51,071 nucleotides of DNA from Hemicentrotus pulcherrimus. Lineage: Eukaryota; Echinodermata; Echinoidea; Camarodonta; Strongylocentrotidae. Where the stretch lies: NCBI GenBank assembly GCA_003118195.1, contig BEXV01001751.1, positions 1-51,071 on the forward strand, given 5' to 3'. Below the pieces are notes generated by a model. It searched no databases and was not told the DNA's origin. It was given only the letters and a program-made list of their open reading frames with translations. The position numbers were made by a program, and so were the translations under genes. Shown here one piece after another: positions 14,213-28,066 of this stretch; the stretch's first letter is position 1; each line of letters begins with the position of its first letter.

Positions 14213-15689
14213 TTGTGGGCTTGTGTGCGTGAGAAATAGTGGGAGCGAAGCCTGGAATAATGGAAAGAAGGAAATAAAAGCACTTTCACCATAATTTTCT
14301 TAATTTTCATCACTTTTCCTTTATCCATTTTCTTTATTTCATATGCTGCTTCGTAATTCACTTGGCATTTTCAATCTTATTTCATTCTATAATAATTATG
14401 CATACACGTCAAAAGAAGCGATAAATATTAATGTTACCAAACTTATTATGCACAGTGTTCGGCTGAACATAAATATTGCTAATTTCACAGTACTGTGTAT
14501 GCCTAAAAAGTCCTCACAAAATAATGATATATTTCTTGCATAAGCCAAGACTTAATAGTACAGTCTTTCTTGATCACCTGTAACTGCGGCAAAGATGTAA
14601 CAATCCAATCAAGACGTCATTCGAGGTCTGTCCGTTTGTATTTTGACAATCAAATTATTGCATTTCTTTCGCCGCCCTAATCCAGTCACCTAACAACGCT
14701 TATTCTGCGTTTACCTTTTTGTTTCTTTATCCAGTTTCTTTTTTTTTTTCAATTTCTTCTTTCTTCCCTTCTTTTTGCAGGACAAAGTGCAATGGGCGAT
14801 ACCCAACCGAGCGAATTGTTATCGAGAGTCTAAGCCCAACTAATGTGTGAACAGTAACGGGTTTATTAGCTAGTCTATTGATAACTAGCCGATCAAAATC
14901 GGGCTATAAGCAATATTGACAGATTGGATCTCCTACCACCCCATCATGGCAAGCTTTTCGTTTTTTTATACATCACATCGCCATTGTGTGCAAGTACTCT
15001 CAAGCCAACAGTCCCACAGGCAGTAAACTATGTCGGATTGTTCGCCTATTGTTTTCCTATGGATCATTTAATGCCGCTAAGTCGAGGTCTAACAAAAACT
15101 AATTGCTCTCTTGTTATCTTCCGAATTCAACCCCTTTCCATTCACAAGGTTCTTCCACTCTAGGTGTCGGACTCTATTCAAAGATGGCCCCTAAAAAGAT
15201 TTCGAGTTCTGCCTTTCAAATGACGAGTCAAAGAAACATATGAATAGAGTGAAGAAATGGCGCTTTTGGAGAGCATACCTTTCGGCTATCTTAAGACATA
15301 CTTGAAAGAGGTCGATGTACCTTTCTATTGTAAGACATGAATGAATCTTCACATTCGGAAATTCGAGGATTCAAAATGATTTCTTTAGTTTCGTAATGAG
15401 GCTGATATTCAGGCAATCTAGCCAAGGCAAACACCTGGATAGCGGCTTATTTTGTCTCGATAGGAGATTATAAAGGAAGGGCTGGAGAATTAGCAAATAA
15501 AGGTTATTTCAATTCTTTTCCTTTCATTTAATTTCATTTTAACAGGGAACCCTTGCTTCAGTCGATGGCTGCTCAAGAGTGATTTATAAAAGATGATTTA
15601 AAAATGAAAATGACGATGAAGACTGATAATGACTATACGATAGGAAAAATATAAATTGATGGGGTGTACAGCAGAAAATAGTTTTAAAA

Positions 15690-15731
15690 AAGGGAGAGAG
15701 TATAAGAGAGAGAGAGAGAGGGGGAGGGGGG
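15690..15731. repeat. (GA)n microsatellite with G-rich end
   Basis: A GA dinucleotide run followed by a GGGGAGGGGGG segment. Confidence 0.9.
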
Positions 15732-16012
15732 TCAGAAAGAAAAATACATTTCATGAGAGAAACAAAACATCACCAATGTAAGATTAATGAAACTATGACT
15801 TTTCAATTAACAAAAGTGAAGTCATTGTCACACTGCTTCTTGGTCTTATTCAACAATAATGCACATTTCTTTCCGTGACAATCATCTGACAATCACAATG
15901 AGAAGACTTAGTTTATTCTTCATGCTCCTCCACCAATTTGATCTTCCATAATGCTGCTGCAATAACAATAAACCCCATTTAATTTACTGAATTAGCATTT
16001 ATATGATCTAAA

Positions 16013-16066
16013 GTTGCGATGGCTCGGTGAACAGAACATTGGTCTTGAAACTGGAAGGTCCCTTGA
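16013..16066 (+). mobile_element. tRNA-derived SINE head fragment
   Basis: The segment reads like the 5' half of a tRNA-derived SINE. It has an A-box-like GATGGCTCGGTGAACAGA, then an anticodon-arm-like ATTGGTCTTGAAACTGGAAG, and it stops where a B box would begin. It is followed by an A-rich CAA-repeat tail (about 16067-16092). Truncation before the B box makes a functional tRNA gene very unlikely. Confidence 0.4.
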
Positions 16067-17392
16067 TAAAAAAAAACAACAACACAACAACAAGTCGGCT
16101 AACGTCTAGTTCCTTATTATGGTAAAGAATTAATTCTTAAATCGACTATCATTATCAGGTTGTAAGTTTAAGTTAAACACACTGTTTGTCTGTTTTTTAT
16201 GAACCAAACAAAAAACAATCTCACATAAAAAGTCAATCGAACACCAACATTTTGTTATTACCTGTGATTTTAAACCATTTTCCTAAAGTCAAATTCTCCA
16301 AACAGTTAGTTTTCTCTATTAAAATTGAATGCATCTCGTAGTGATGTATACCGCAGAGCCGGCGAATGCTCTTCTTCCTTTCGTAAGAATCGTTAAGAAT
16401 CGTCATGGCACTTTTGATTGCATCAAGTGATAGTAAAGTGCTTAAAAACAACTCTTCGTGATTTTCACCGTTTCCATTGCACGCAGATGCCAGCTAATGT
16501 AATGGTACATGTACAAGAATTTTGTTTTATTTTGCAATTCTTAAATTCGCCACTGTGTTTGAAATTATATTTGGAAAAAAAATAACGCTTATAAACATGA
16601 CTTTTGAATCGGTCTTTTGCTCTAAAACTTTGCTTAACTTTATCTATTTATAGACTGAGAATAAATTTTAAATGGAGATACATGATCAAGCTTTTTTACA
16701 CAACCTTGATGCAATTTTGAAATTATAAATTCATTACAAATAATTGTAAGGATAATAGCATTGATCATGATTCTGATTTTAATATTATATATCAAATGGA
16801 TATATTGCCATGGCAGTGATTAAAAGGGTAAATGTAAAAAAATCGAAACAAACAAAACAACAACATAAAAAAAAAAACACTGTAGAAAGAACAAGTGTAG
16901 TCAAATCTATATGACTACTTAATATGTACTTACCTAAGAACGCATATACCTTACTACATGAAAATGGTTAATATTACTATTGATGTCTTTGAATTCATAC
17001 TGAAAAGATTTTTAAAAAGGGGGAAATGTATATTAACTTTTATTGTAAACTTTCTCATAATTTGTAGAGGTACGCCTATTGATATGGATAAAGGAGAGTA
17101 GAGAAAATAATTAAGAGAGAATGGCAAAGAAATTTAAAGAGAGATTATTCACATCGTAATTCATTAAATTTAAATGTTTGGCACGAGTCTTGAGTATCAT
17201 GAATATGAGCATGTTTCACTTTGGGTAAAAAATTTCCCCTCCAAAATCACTTCTTGTATTTTCAATGACAGTTTCTTCTCAAAACAGTCAGTTAAGAGAA
17301 ATTATTTAGATGAAGTTTGATTCCAAATCTCCGTGTTAACTTTCTCAGGGGTATCCAGTCACGACAGAACAAATTGTCATTGTTTTATATTC

Positions 17393-17848
17393 CTATGTTT
17401 TATTAATCGGATTATGTCGAGTGTACATAATAATATTACCTGCGACGAGCTCGAACCTCATTGGTTGGAGCTGCTGGTATACAAGTGCTTTACAAAGTAC
17501 TTGCTTGCGAGGACGCGCGCGCAGATCGAGCACCGTCCACCCCTTTCCCCCATTTCGACGCCCCGTACGTAAATGGCGTAGAAGTAGAAGACGAATGACC
17601 AGTCGTCCAATCCATCTCAACATTTCCTTCTTAGTTTCCGGTACAATCACGAAGGGTACCAATTTGGAGATATAAAAGAAGAGACGCATTCCATCTTGAC
17701 TCAATTTGTTATTCACTTTCCAAAGCGATTTCAGACTTGGTGGCTTTTTCATTTGGCACTGAACCATTTTTGATGCAAATTTCATCTTTTTTTCTTGGCA
17801 GTTGCTCTGCAACTCTTCCTTCGTGCCATATAGGCTACCAGACTGCAA
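17393..17848 (-). CDS. Orphan open reading frame, unrecognised, possible single exon
   Basis: I do not recognise this protein. The frame is open for about 150 codons without simple repeat, the longest such frame in the gene-free first 19 kb. It is basic and Leu/Arg-rich in its C-terminal half, with a hydrophobic LFFYISKLVPFVIV segment in the middle. No ATG lies at the very start; the first methionine codon is about 20 codons in. An acceptor-like TTGCAG sits near 17843-17848 and a donor-like GCAG|GTAATA near 17441, so an internal exon of about 400 nt is conceivable. No partner exon with matching phase was found on either side. The segment is also GC-richer than its surroundings, which raises the odds of a chance open frame. 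Confidence 0.15.
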   Translation of the reverse strand: MQSGSLYGTKEELQSNCQEKKMKFASKMVQCQMKKPPSLKSLWKVNNKLSQDGMRLFFYISKLVPFVIVPETKKEMLRWIGRLVIRLLLLRHLRTGRRNGGKGWTVLDLRARPRKQVLCKALVYQQLQPMRFELVAGNIIMYTRHNPINKT

Positions 17849-19262
17849 TCGACAGGCGGACCGAAGCCGGCTAGCTCACCGACATTGTTCCCTTGAGTTA
17901 CTCATTGAGTTTTATTTGGAAAAGACACTTTCAACTAATTGTATATGGTAAGCTCCGACTTTTCTATATCTCTAATTTTGTCTGTTTCCAAAGAATGCTA
18001 TTGCAAATTTACAAAGTTTAATAACTTGCTACATTCATTTTTGCAAGACATTTAACTGAATTTTAAGCGTCGATTAATATTAAGTTCATTGATAATTCTA
18101 AATTAAAATTGTAAATGGAGTCTATTCAAGATTATCTTAAATATTTATGCATTTTCAAATGAACTTTAACATATATTTTATATGAACGGAAGGTATAGCT
18201 ATAGTAGTAAGACACAGACAACTGTGACATTATTGTAGAACAATAAATAATTCAAAATGGAAAACACATACCTCGACACACCAATGGCCTATAATTTTAT
18301 GTTTAAATTCCAAGATGCCTGCTAACAAGATAGAACAGTAATTATATCTTACTTGATTGCAAAATAAAGATTATGAGAGAAAATAATCTCTTCATCCATC
18401 GACATGACGAACACAGATAACCTAAATTTGAACCTGGGAACTATTCATAAACATAAACTTTTGTAAATACTATGGGATTATCGAAAATCATGTTAGATAC
18501 AATTTTTCTTTGTTGAATGTTGTTTATTGTTTGTAAATGATTTATCAATCATGAAGTAAGTATTCAATACCACTTTCAACTTTTTTTTGCTGAAACAATA
18601 ATTCAATTACGCTATCTTCAATGCTTATTTCATAATATTTCATAACGCACAAAAGCATGAAATCTACAAGATTCTTTTTTCCTGTATCATCGTTATCAAT
18701 TATTCATTCTCTAATAAAACCCAAAATAAAATAATTTCACGAGTCAAAGGTTAACATCATAACCAATATTAGGAATGACACTATGAGCCACTATCTTATT
18801 ATCAAGGGTACAGTTTTTTAGTTATGTCATTTGCAAATTTATCAAGCCTAAAGTCTCAGCGTGAGAAAACAAAAATGATAAACTATTAATTTCGACGTGA
18901 CAATCTGTCTCGAGGCAATATCCATTCACCACCAAAGTTTTTTGAAGTAGATTCTTTAAAAAATCAATCGCATGTAAAGACATGAGATGTCATATATTTG
19001 TTGATGATCTATACCTGTTATTTTTGTACACAACCACCATATCTATGTGTATTCAAATCGCATGCCAATCAAGATTTACCTGCCAAACCTTCAAGAAAGT
19101 AGAAGCACTTGAGATTCTAATTTATCCTAACAGACGTATATTCAATACCACAAATTGCCGGAAATCCTTCATTCTTTCTCTTGTATTTGTCCACCTCCTT
19201 GTCATAAAAGAAAGACACTGTGGTACAAAGAAAGTAACAAGTGATTTTAGTCAGTGTTATCC

Positions 19263-19862
19263 CGCTATGCTATTGTCCTGGGCAGACTATACCACCACTC
19301 TATCCCGCAGCTCACCAACCCCGTAATTCACTCTCTCTATTGCGTTGAACTTGCTCCGCAGGGCACCAGATGAATGACAGGGAGCGGACACCTCACCGCA
19401 GTCAACACTCAGCGGCAGAGCTCAAGCGGAGGTTGCTGTTAGAGGCGGTTACAGTAACGAAACAAATTTTCCTCCCGGCTTGTCCGGCTCGCTCCACCCC
19501 GCACATTGCCGGACCTCACAACCTGCTCGATCGCTCGACGTCTTTATCTTCATCAGAAGGGTGCCGTGACGGACAGGGAAAGTTTATGCTGCCGTTTTGA
19601 CTGATCTAAAGAGTCACCATACATGCTCGAGGTAGAGTTGGATTTGGACATTAATTTTTAAAACAGAATAGAAAACAAACTTCTTTGCATGGGTTTTGTA
19701 ACCAGAACATTGGAACGTTTAAATTTTTGCTACTATCTTGGCGTTTATTAAAACAGAACATTTTGCTTCTAATAATTATGGACACTCCTTAAGTAGATTT
19801 GAACGCAATTCAAATTCAAACATAATCTTTAGTGCATGAAAGAAGCATTCATATTTTTCAAA
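19263..19862 (+). promoter_or_regulatory. GC-richer upstream region of the fez copy, possible promoter/5' UTR
   Basis: The segment at about 19270-19600 is distinctly GC- and CpG-richer than the flanking AT-rich DNA, and it ends about 260 bp before the likely start codon. The position fits a promoter and 5' UTR of the fez-like gene. If it is the native promoter, that argues against a recent retrocopy. No clear TATA box or initiator can be defended. The call rests on composition and position. Confidence 0.3.
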
Positions 19863-19922
19863 ATGGCTGACTCGGTTACGAGAAAGAGTCACACGGTCAA
19901 GCGTGAATCACCCAAACTCACA

Positions 19923-19946
19923 TTCTCAATTGATAGCATCTTAGGA
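19923..19946 (+). other. fez: eh1 Groucho-binding motif codons of fez
   Basis: These codons spell FSIDSILG, matching the eh1 consensus F-S-I-x-x-I-L. It lies upstream of both stops, so it is the only functional motif in a peptide translated conventionally from 19863. Confidence 0.8.
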
Positions 19947-20174
19947 ATCAAGAAGATGAAGAAATCTAAACTTGAGCCATCGGTGAACGAGGATGCATTC
20001 CATAAACTGAAGGGTATTTCACAACGTAGTCATCCACCACTACATCATCAGTCCAAAGTGAGATCTGAGAGGGTATTTGCATCTCAGAGCGAGGAACTGC
20101 TCCAACCTGGACCTCCACCATCCTTCATTCCTGGGGCAGCTTCCAACTTCTATGGCCTCCATGCTGAGTACTAA

Positions 20175-21059
<885 letters not shown>

Positions 21060-24000
21060 TGAGGCAAGGGGTTCCATCAGAAAGGCAATTACAAGAACCA
21101 CCGTCTAACCCACAGCTCTGAAAAGGCATTCAAGTGCCACATCTGCCACAAGGCTTTCCACCAGGTCTACAACCTGACTTTCCACATGCACACCCATCGG
21201 GAACAGAAGCCATTCACCTGCGGCATTTGCGGCAAAGGTTTCTGCAGGAACTTTGATCTTAAGAAACACACACGAAAGTTGCACGACAAGACGTCGGATA
21301 ATGGGAGAAAGGGTCACGCAAAAGTTTTGAAGAGGGTAGGTACGGTTCCACTTGTTCCTTCTCCGTTCTAAAAGATAATGTCAATTTTTCTATGTTAAAT
21401 GTATATCAAGATACCGAGCAATTTTATGTTCGTGCGTTTCGTATGTAGCCTATGTAATTCGGTGAATATATAATTTTTGCCATTTTCACATGATAATTAG
21501 CGGATATAAGTGACTAATGTTCTGATATGCAATATTCATGTGCTGTCTAAAGCATCAAACATGCGATATTAGAAGAAAGAAAGAACAAAATCTGTATTTT
21601 TTTTTTTAAATAGAAAAGATGAAGTCTTATTAGATAATAGATTAACAGTCCTCGTTTTGTATCATAACATAAATCTTTTTATAGGAACTTCTCATAAATA
21701 CTTAAATAAAAAACTTAAACTTATAAATAAGTGAGAAATTTACTATTCACGATGACGTCTTGTGTGCCGTTTAGGTTACATTAAATTGGCAAATGTGATA
21801 CTGAACAATGGTTAAGAATAAAGAGTGATAATTAAGAATACAACAATCAGTATTGTCGTAGAATACACAATGCGCATGAGCATTATTGTTTACATTTTTA
21901 CTTATAAATTGAAACACTTAATAATTTCAACTTAATATTACCCTGTACTTTGTTCCTCCATCCCCTCTTTTTGTATACTGCTATAAGACACACATGTATA
22001 GTATAAAGATCGGTTTAGTTAAGAAGATTGCAATTGCTGTTATATCCACCAATTTATTGTGTTTTAGTTTGCTCATTTCTTGAATATATTGTCAAAAGCA
22101 GTGTTAAAGAAATCAGTTTTAATAGACATAGATTTTGCATTCTCTCATATTTAAAACAACACATTATTTTGTAAGAAGCAAAATCTATCCATGTTTTGAT
22201 GATTCCACCAATTTGATTGTTTCACCATCTGATGTTTATAGAAACGAAACTTTTATTGAACCACTTTTATTGATATTTTCTTGATACTTTTAAACGTACT
22301 GTTATCAAAGTATTCCGATGTATTTAATCCCAAAAGAACGCCGATGTTTTCCATTTAAAACAAAAGCGATTATATTGTTTCATGGCGTGTCTGGTGTTGG
22401 CAAAGTTCTAAAGGCAATCTGAAAAATTTGAAACTTAATCTAAACTTTCACACCAGTGCATGAGTTTATGTCGTTTTTGTATATAGAAAACTTTCAGCGG
22501 TGCGTGTGGACCTTTAAAACAAAAACAAAACAAGTAATAAACATATTACAGTGGATTATTAATTAAATTTGTAATAGTACTTTTGAATAATTATATTATT
22601 GATCTACTCTATTGTTCCATGTGAGTGTTTATTTAGAAGGAAAAAAAAAACGTTGCAAGAATTAAGTTTTAAGCCAATTATTATATCAATGACTGACAAT
22701 TTAGATCTTTTATATGATGCTTAGAGCATTATTGCTTATGTTGAAAATGTAACAAAAATATCACCACGCTCAGATGTTCTGCAGTTGCAGAAAACAAAAC
22801 ATTTTATTCGAATTTGTGCTCATTAAAAATGGGTACAAGCGCAGGAGTACAATCTACAGTATTGTATTTTACTCGAACAAAATTGATATAGTTGTATACA
22901 ATTTATAAAAGAGTTACAAAACATTGATGATAATGAATTTATTGTGTATTTAGTTTTCCCCACCCATCTTTAACATAATATTTATGCCCTAAACATTTTG
23001 CATTCTTTTTTTTTTGTATTCCTCTTCCTCCTATTAAAAAACAAAAACAACAACAATCGTATTCCTGTTTCTGAAAAAACAAACCCATTCTCATTTCCAG
23101 GCATTTTATAGCATATTATAAAAGAAAGACTGTGTATAAACAAACCATAAGCTTTGTAAAAGAAAGTGAAAACATTTAAGTGCAATATAATAGTAAAGAG
23201 GTTATAATATGTCAAGTTGCGAATTTCCTCCAAAAATCCTTGAAGACTGTTGGCTGTGATATTAGCGATCATTCAAGTTAAGTGTACTTGGAACATCCCT
23301 TGGGGGCGTGGAAGGCTACAAGGTACTTCTCCCCATATCCAAAAGATCATCCATCAACTAAGTACACGGTGGTAATAGGGCGCCCTGGTAACCTACCACC
23401 TTAACACCACAGCGGCGCCACCCGAGCCTAGCCGAGCAGCAAATCGCTCTCTAGTGCTATTGATTTCCCGTCATACGAGAAAACAAAAAAACCTACATTT
23501 GGTTCATCATCCCACATCAGGCCTGATGAGCTTGTTTTCAAGTGGCTCTACAAATTGCTTAATCGCACTTCACTTTTCCTCGCAAACAAATAAATGATCA
23601 TATAGCAGGCGGGAAATCATTTTCTTTTAGCGTTCTCTCCTTGTCTCCCCACAGGCGTTGAGTGATCGTGGGTTGTATTGACAAATTGAGTTACAAAAGC
23701 GAATGCACTTTTTTTAATGCATCGAGTTCTTTGCCATTGTACTGACATCAGAATTAATGTTTAAGCATGTTCCTATTATGTTTGTACATATCTGACGTTA
23801 CTAGTCGATCAAAGTTTCATACTGTGTATTAATGTGGTTGATCTCAACTGCCATCATAGCTAGTACAATCATAATTATATTTATCTGGAAGTGTATATAA
23901 TTCTGTATAATAAGTGTACCCACAATCACTGTTAAACGAATATTTTACATGTCTAATAATAGTGAATTATTGTAATCTGCATGTCTTTATTAAATGAAGC

Positions 24001-24333
24001 GTGACAAGAATAATTGTATAAAAAATATTACTCGACCACGCTTTGCATTTATTCCCAATTTAATAATAACATTGTCCCGATATTTTGAAGATTATTTTGG
24101 AACAACAGAGAAGGAGTATGAATATCAACCTTAGCGATTTTAAGGGGTCATGAACGCACTAAACAAGAAAAAAAACGTTACATAGGTCTCTGCTGTTTAA
24201 CAACTATATGATTTTTAAAGGGAAAAACAAAAAGTAAGAGAGCAAAACGGGGCTGGAAAACGGTTTGGGTGTGGATGACTGTGTGTGAGTGCGTGTGTGC
24301 GTTTAGAGAATTAAGATAATGAATAATGATGAG

Positions 24334-24416
24334 AAAAGACCAAGAGAGAGAGAGAGAGAGGGGGGGGGGCAGGAAGGATGAGAAAGAGAGAGAGAGAGAG
24401 AGAGAGAGTGAGATGA
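24334..24416. repeat. (GA)n microsatellite with poly-G interruption
   Basis: Two GA runs flank a G homopolymer of about ten bases. The Ser/Leu minus-strand frames over it are translations of the repeat. Confidence 0.95.
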
Positions 24417-24671
24417 ATAAGAGAGAAATAGAGACACAGGGAGGGTGAAAGTGAAAAAGGTATTTCTTCGAACCGATACACCCAAACAAGGTCAGGCATA
24501 AAGTCCTTTCTTCTCCAACTACCCTTCTTTCCACACTTAAACTACCTAGAAAATATCACTTTACTCTAACTATCTCCCCTTCACCTTCCTCTCTATTATC
24601 TAGTATAATCTGCTGAGTTTTGTGTATCAACTCTCATATCCCCTTCCTCTTGCTCTCCCTAAAAAAATAGA

Positions 24672-24733
24672 ATACACACACACAACACATCCACACACAC
24701 ACACTCTCTCTCTCTCTCTCTCTCTCTCATTCT
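24672..24733. repeat. (CA)n(CT)n compound microsatellite
   Basis: CA units with interruptions pass directly into a CT run, a composite dinucleotide tract. Confidence 0.95.
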
Positions 24734-25219
24734 CCCTCCCTCTCTCTTTTTTTCTTTCTCTTGCTCTCTCTTCCACGTACGTCCACTCTCTCCCACTTTC
24801 TATCTTCTTCGTCACTCTTCATATGGACATCATCTTCTTCACACAATTCGACTGGCAGATTGTTTTCTCTTTCAATGACACTCAATTTCTACTGTTCAAT
24901 AGAAATAAATGCAAAAAACGGCAACGCTAACTCCCAAAAGTGGAAAAAGAAGATGGCTTTTAGCTCTCAAGAATGTAGATGGGAACAAAACCCACTTCAG
25001 AAATAGTTTTTCTATATAAGGGGGATTGCCAGTCTTAAAACACTCGATAATTTTAAAAGGACTGCATTGGATCGTATAGAAACGCCATTTTTTTTGCTAA
25101 AGAATTATGGAAAAAGGGAAGTCATTGCCCCGAACGAACTTCAAATCCTTGTATTTCATTCGCACCTTTTCAAAATTCGATTCGATTTGGTTTCATTAAC
25201 AAGTTATAATATTAATAAT

Positions 25220-25530
25220 GATATAATGCTACTACAGGGCTTTTATAGCGCTTTATTTCTGCCGTAGCTTTTCTACGCGTTTAGGGACAAAGGTATAAAA
25301 GAGAGAAATAGATGCAATAAATGCCCGACTCTAACTCAGTCAAAATGCTGTATCGACGAGTAAGCTGTAAGGAGGGTTTCGATTTTATAACTTGTGGATG
25401 CATCCTTCATAAGAGATGGGAAAGTGTTCCAAAGAGCAAGGGCAGCAAAAGTAATTAAACGCTCCCCATAGACTAGATATACTATATTGACGAAATCTCG
25501 ATTTATTTGATTACTTATTGAAAACAACGG
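25220..25530 (-). mobile_element. Decayed LINE 3' fragment (C-terminal RT tail)
   Basis: The minus-strand frame at 25336-25527 contains YGERLITFAALALWNTFPS. It resembles the 'GxRxFxxAAPxLWNSLP' segment that ends the ORF2 proteins of many CR1/L2/Rex-like non-LTR elements, from family knowledge. The downstream minus-strand sequence has AATAAAGCGCTATAAAAGCC (about 25231-25256), a typical short 3' UTR motif of such elements. The rest of the polymerase is absent. This is a short, degraded copy without a visible target-site duplication. Confidence 0.5.
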
Positions 25531-26264
25531 TATGCATTTTAGAAACTTTAGAATGGGTTAAGCATTATTAATTCCTTTTTAAAGAAAAACTTACTACAAA
25601 ATAAAAAACATTTATTTCAAAAATTCACTTAACGCTGGCGAATTTTAGAGTATAACAGTCTTGAGGGCAAGGCCAGTATACTATGAACGGAATCTGTGTA
25701 GCCAAAATACATTATCGTTTTTATTTTCAATCATAAAAATTCAAAAGTTACTAAAATGATACTATGTTTTGCAAAAGTATGCAGTGTTTTTGACAAAAAC
25801 TCACAACTTCAAACAATATAAAAGGTATTAATAAACCTTTTAATATAAAATTATCTTATTTTGTTGAAAAATTACACCAAATTCCACGTCACCTTTTAAC
25901 GTCCTTTTGCCAAATCGAAAAGGATAACAATGTATAATAAAATAATGAAATCCCCGTTTAACACTCTTTTTTATAATTTGAAACCTTCTAGTATTGTCAT
26001 GACTAACATTCTTAATAAATGTTTGCTTTATTCAATCAAAATTGAAAGGAATTGAATTCACCAAGCCCATTTTTTGCTGTCACAATCAACAGATAATTAT
26101 ATTTTTGTTGTAAACGAAAACCTCTCTATAGTTAATCTGAAACTACACAATTCTGAATAAGAAATGAATCATCCAGTCTTTTATCATATTCCTTCTATTT
26201 TTCGGAATTTTAATGTTGACAATACCTATAGTGGACTTTCTGCTGATGAGAATTGATTCGAGAT

Positions 26265-28030
26265 TCAAAGTGCGAGTAGAAGACACAGGAGGACGAGGAC
26301 GATCCAAGGAGCACCGATGAGGCGGTGTGCAGCAGATTCAGTAGTCATCTTAGCATCGGTTGGTTCAACGGGTCCGGACGGGAGCCACTGGGAGAAGTTT
26401 AACCAGACATCCTTGTCTAGTGAAGACTCGATCAACTATTGGTGGGAAAATGGTCGATGAAAATATTCAACGTTCAATCAAATACCATCATTATTATCGT
26501 GAATGTGTTCGTCGTTTTCTTATAAAAAGAAAACGACTTCTATACTGTCTTAAAACTTGCTATCAATGAATCATAATTGCATAACAAAGAGTTACCGGAT
26601 TAAAAAAAGCTACACTGAAATTAATCAAATATAATTATAAAATATATACAAAATCAGGCTGTCAGTATAAAAAGATAGCTTCAGGAAGTATACATGCAAA
26701 ACAAAAACAAAATACTCGGTGAAGAATTCACATTCTTACATTACAAATGAAGTCAGCATTTGAAAAAAAAAGATGCAAATTCTTGGGTTTCAAGGGGGGG
26801 GGGGCGCGGGTCGGTGGCCATAAATCCGCCAGTGACATTCCGATGTTAAATGAAGTTTCAATGTAAGGATATTGAGGGCATGCCGTTTTGAAGACGTGAT
26901 TCGTGATTCGTACCTTTTGCTTTCTGTATCCATTATGAGGAATACTGAAGGAGTATCCCTGTGGACACACATCGCCTGTTGTCGTGTATGGCCCCGCCTC
27001 ATCACCCACCGTCCAGACTTCGTGATCATTGTCGTGTTGACAGGCGTAATAATGGTTCTCGGAGCAGTCCGAAGATACATACCAACGGTGGTCGGTGCCT
27101 CTGTCGGGTTAGAATAAAGTCATATTGAGGCATGGTATATCCGATAAGGTAGAAGCCTCGAATTAAATATTGATAATGAATAAAATCGGGCAAATCGAAC
27201 CGTTTTCATCACCAGCATATACAAAATCTTCATCAGCCCTCCACTCATAATTATCATCGTCAACATCGGTAAAGTCATTATTACCATCACAATCACCATC
27301 CTTGTTAGCAACGTCATCATCACCATCGTTACCACCATCACCACCATGCATCAATTCATCATCCCTAACATTGTCATTATCGTCATCATCACCACCACCA
27401 CCACCACCACCACCGTCATCACCACCACCACCACCATCATCACCACCACCACCACCACCACCACCATCACCATCCTCATCATTATCATTATCATCATCAT
27501 CATCATCATCATCATCACCACCACCATCATCACCACCACCAACCTAATCATTATCACCATCATCATCAATATCAACACCACCACTATCATTGTAACCATT
27601 CGAATATTCATCTTTTACAGTCTGATCATTTCTCGTTTTATAAAATCTTCACCCAGTGATGAGGTAGGACCGATGGTGCTTTTTATCCCGTTACTTCAAA
27701 TAATGTTAAAACATGGCAACTACATAAGACAATCAATGTGGCAATAGACTTGTAGAATGGTATTGCTACGTTTTGTTTTCATTCGAACAAATATTCTAAT
27801 TATCCTGTTTTCAATAAAGGTGATGGCTTACTTGAGGATGACACACGAGTCATAAGAGAGTTCTCCACTTGGTTGACCCTCAGCCCATGTCCAGACACCG
27901 GTCTTGATCAGGTCAGGGTTGATCATGTCCAGTGTAGGGTACTGGATACGACATTTCACGTACTCTGTCAAATCTTTGATAGATCCTACAGTCTCCTCAC
28001 CGTTGTAATATCTGCGATTTCAGATAGACG

Positions 28031-28066
<36 letters not shown>

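Larger units (their letters stand above)
9861..19262. other. Gene-free AT-rich region upstream of the fez copy
   Basis: No recognisable exon is seen. Contents supported separately are a LINE-like tail, a SINE fragment, GA/GT/GC microsatellites and one orphan open frame at 17393-17848. GC-richer islands at about 11790-12020, 12250-12400 and 14770-15180 contain several homeodomain-like TAAT cores and small palindromes, and are regulatory candidates only. A perfect 14-bp inverted pair occurs at 10438-10451 and 10525-10538. C homopolymers lie near 11522 and 13420. Confidence 0.5.
21372..26264. other. AT-rich spacer between fez and the PLC-like gene
   Basis: No gene is seen. The first part may hold the fez 3' UTR; an AATAAA lies at 21705-21710. 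A GC-richer block at about 23280-23470 has a small inverted pair (GTGTACTTGG near 23281, CTAAGTACAC near 23359) and could be regulatory. Microsatellites at 24334-24416 and 24672-24733 and a LINE remnant at 25220-25530 are listed separately. Confidence 0.5.

Noticed and set aside
21060..21062. The TGA at a cysteine position of finger 4 read as a selenocysteine codon
   Set aside because: TGA at a Cys site is the usual hint of a selenoprotein. But a second, non-recodable stop (TAA at 20172) interrupts the same frame, FEZ proteins are not selenoproteins, and I saw no SECIS-like element downstream.
27302..27747. Poly-Ser/Pro, poly-Thr/Ile and poly-Val/Met frames
   Set aside because: They are translations of the CAT/CAC tract in an intron of the PLC-like gene.
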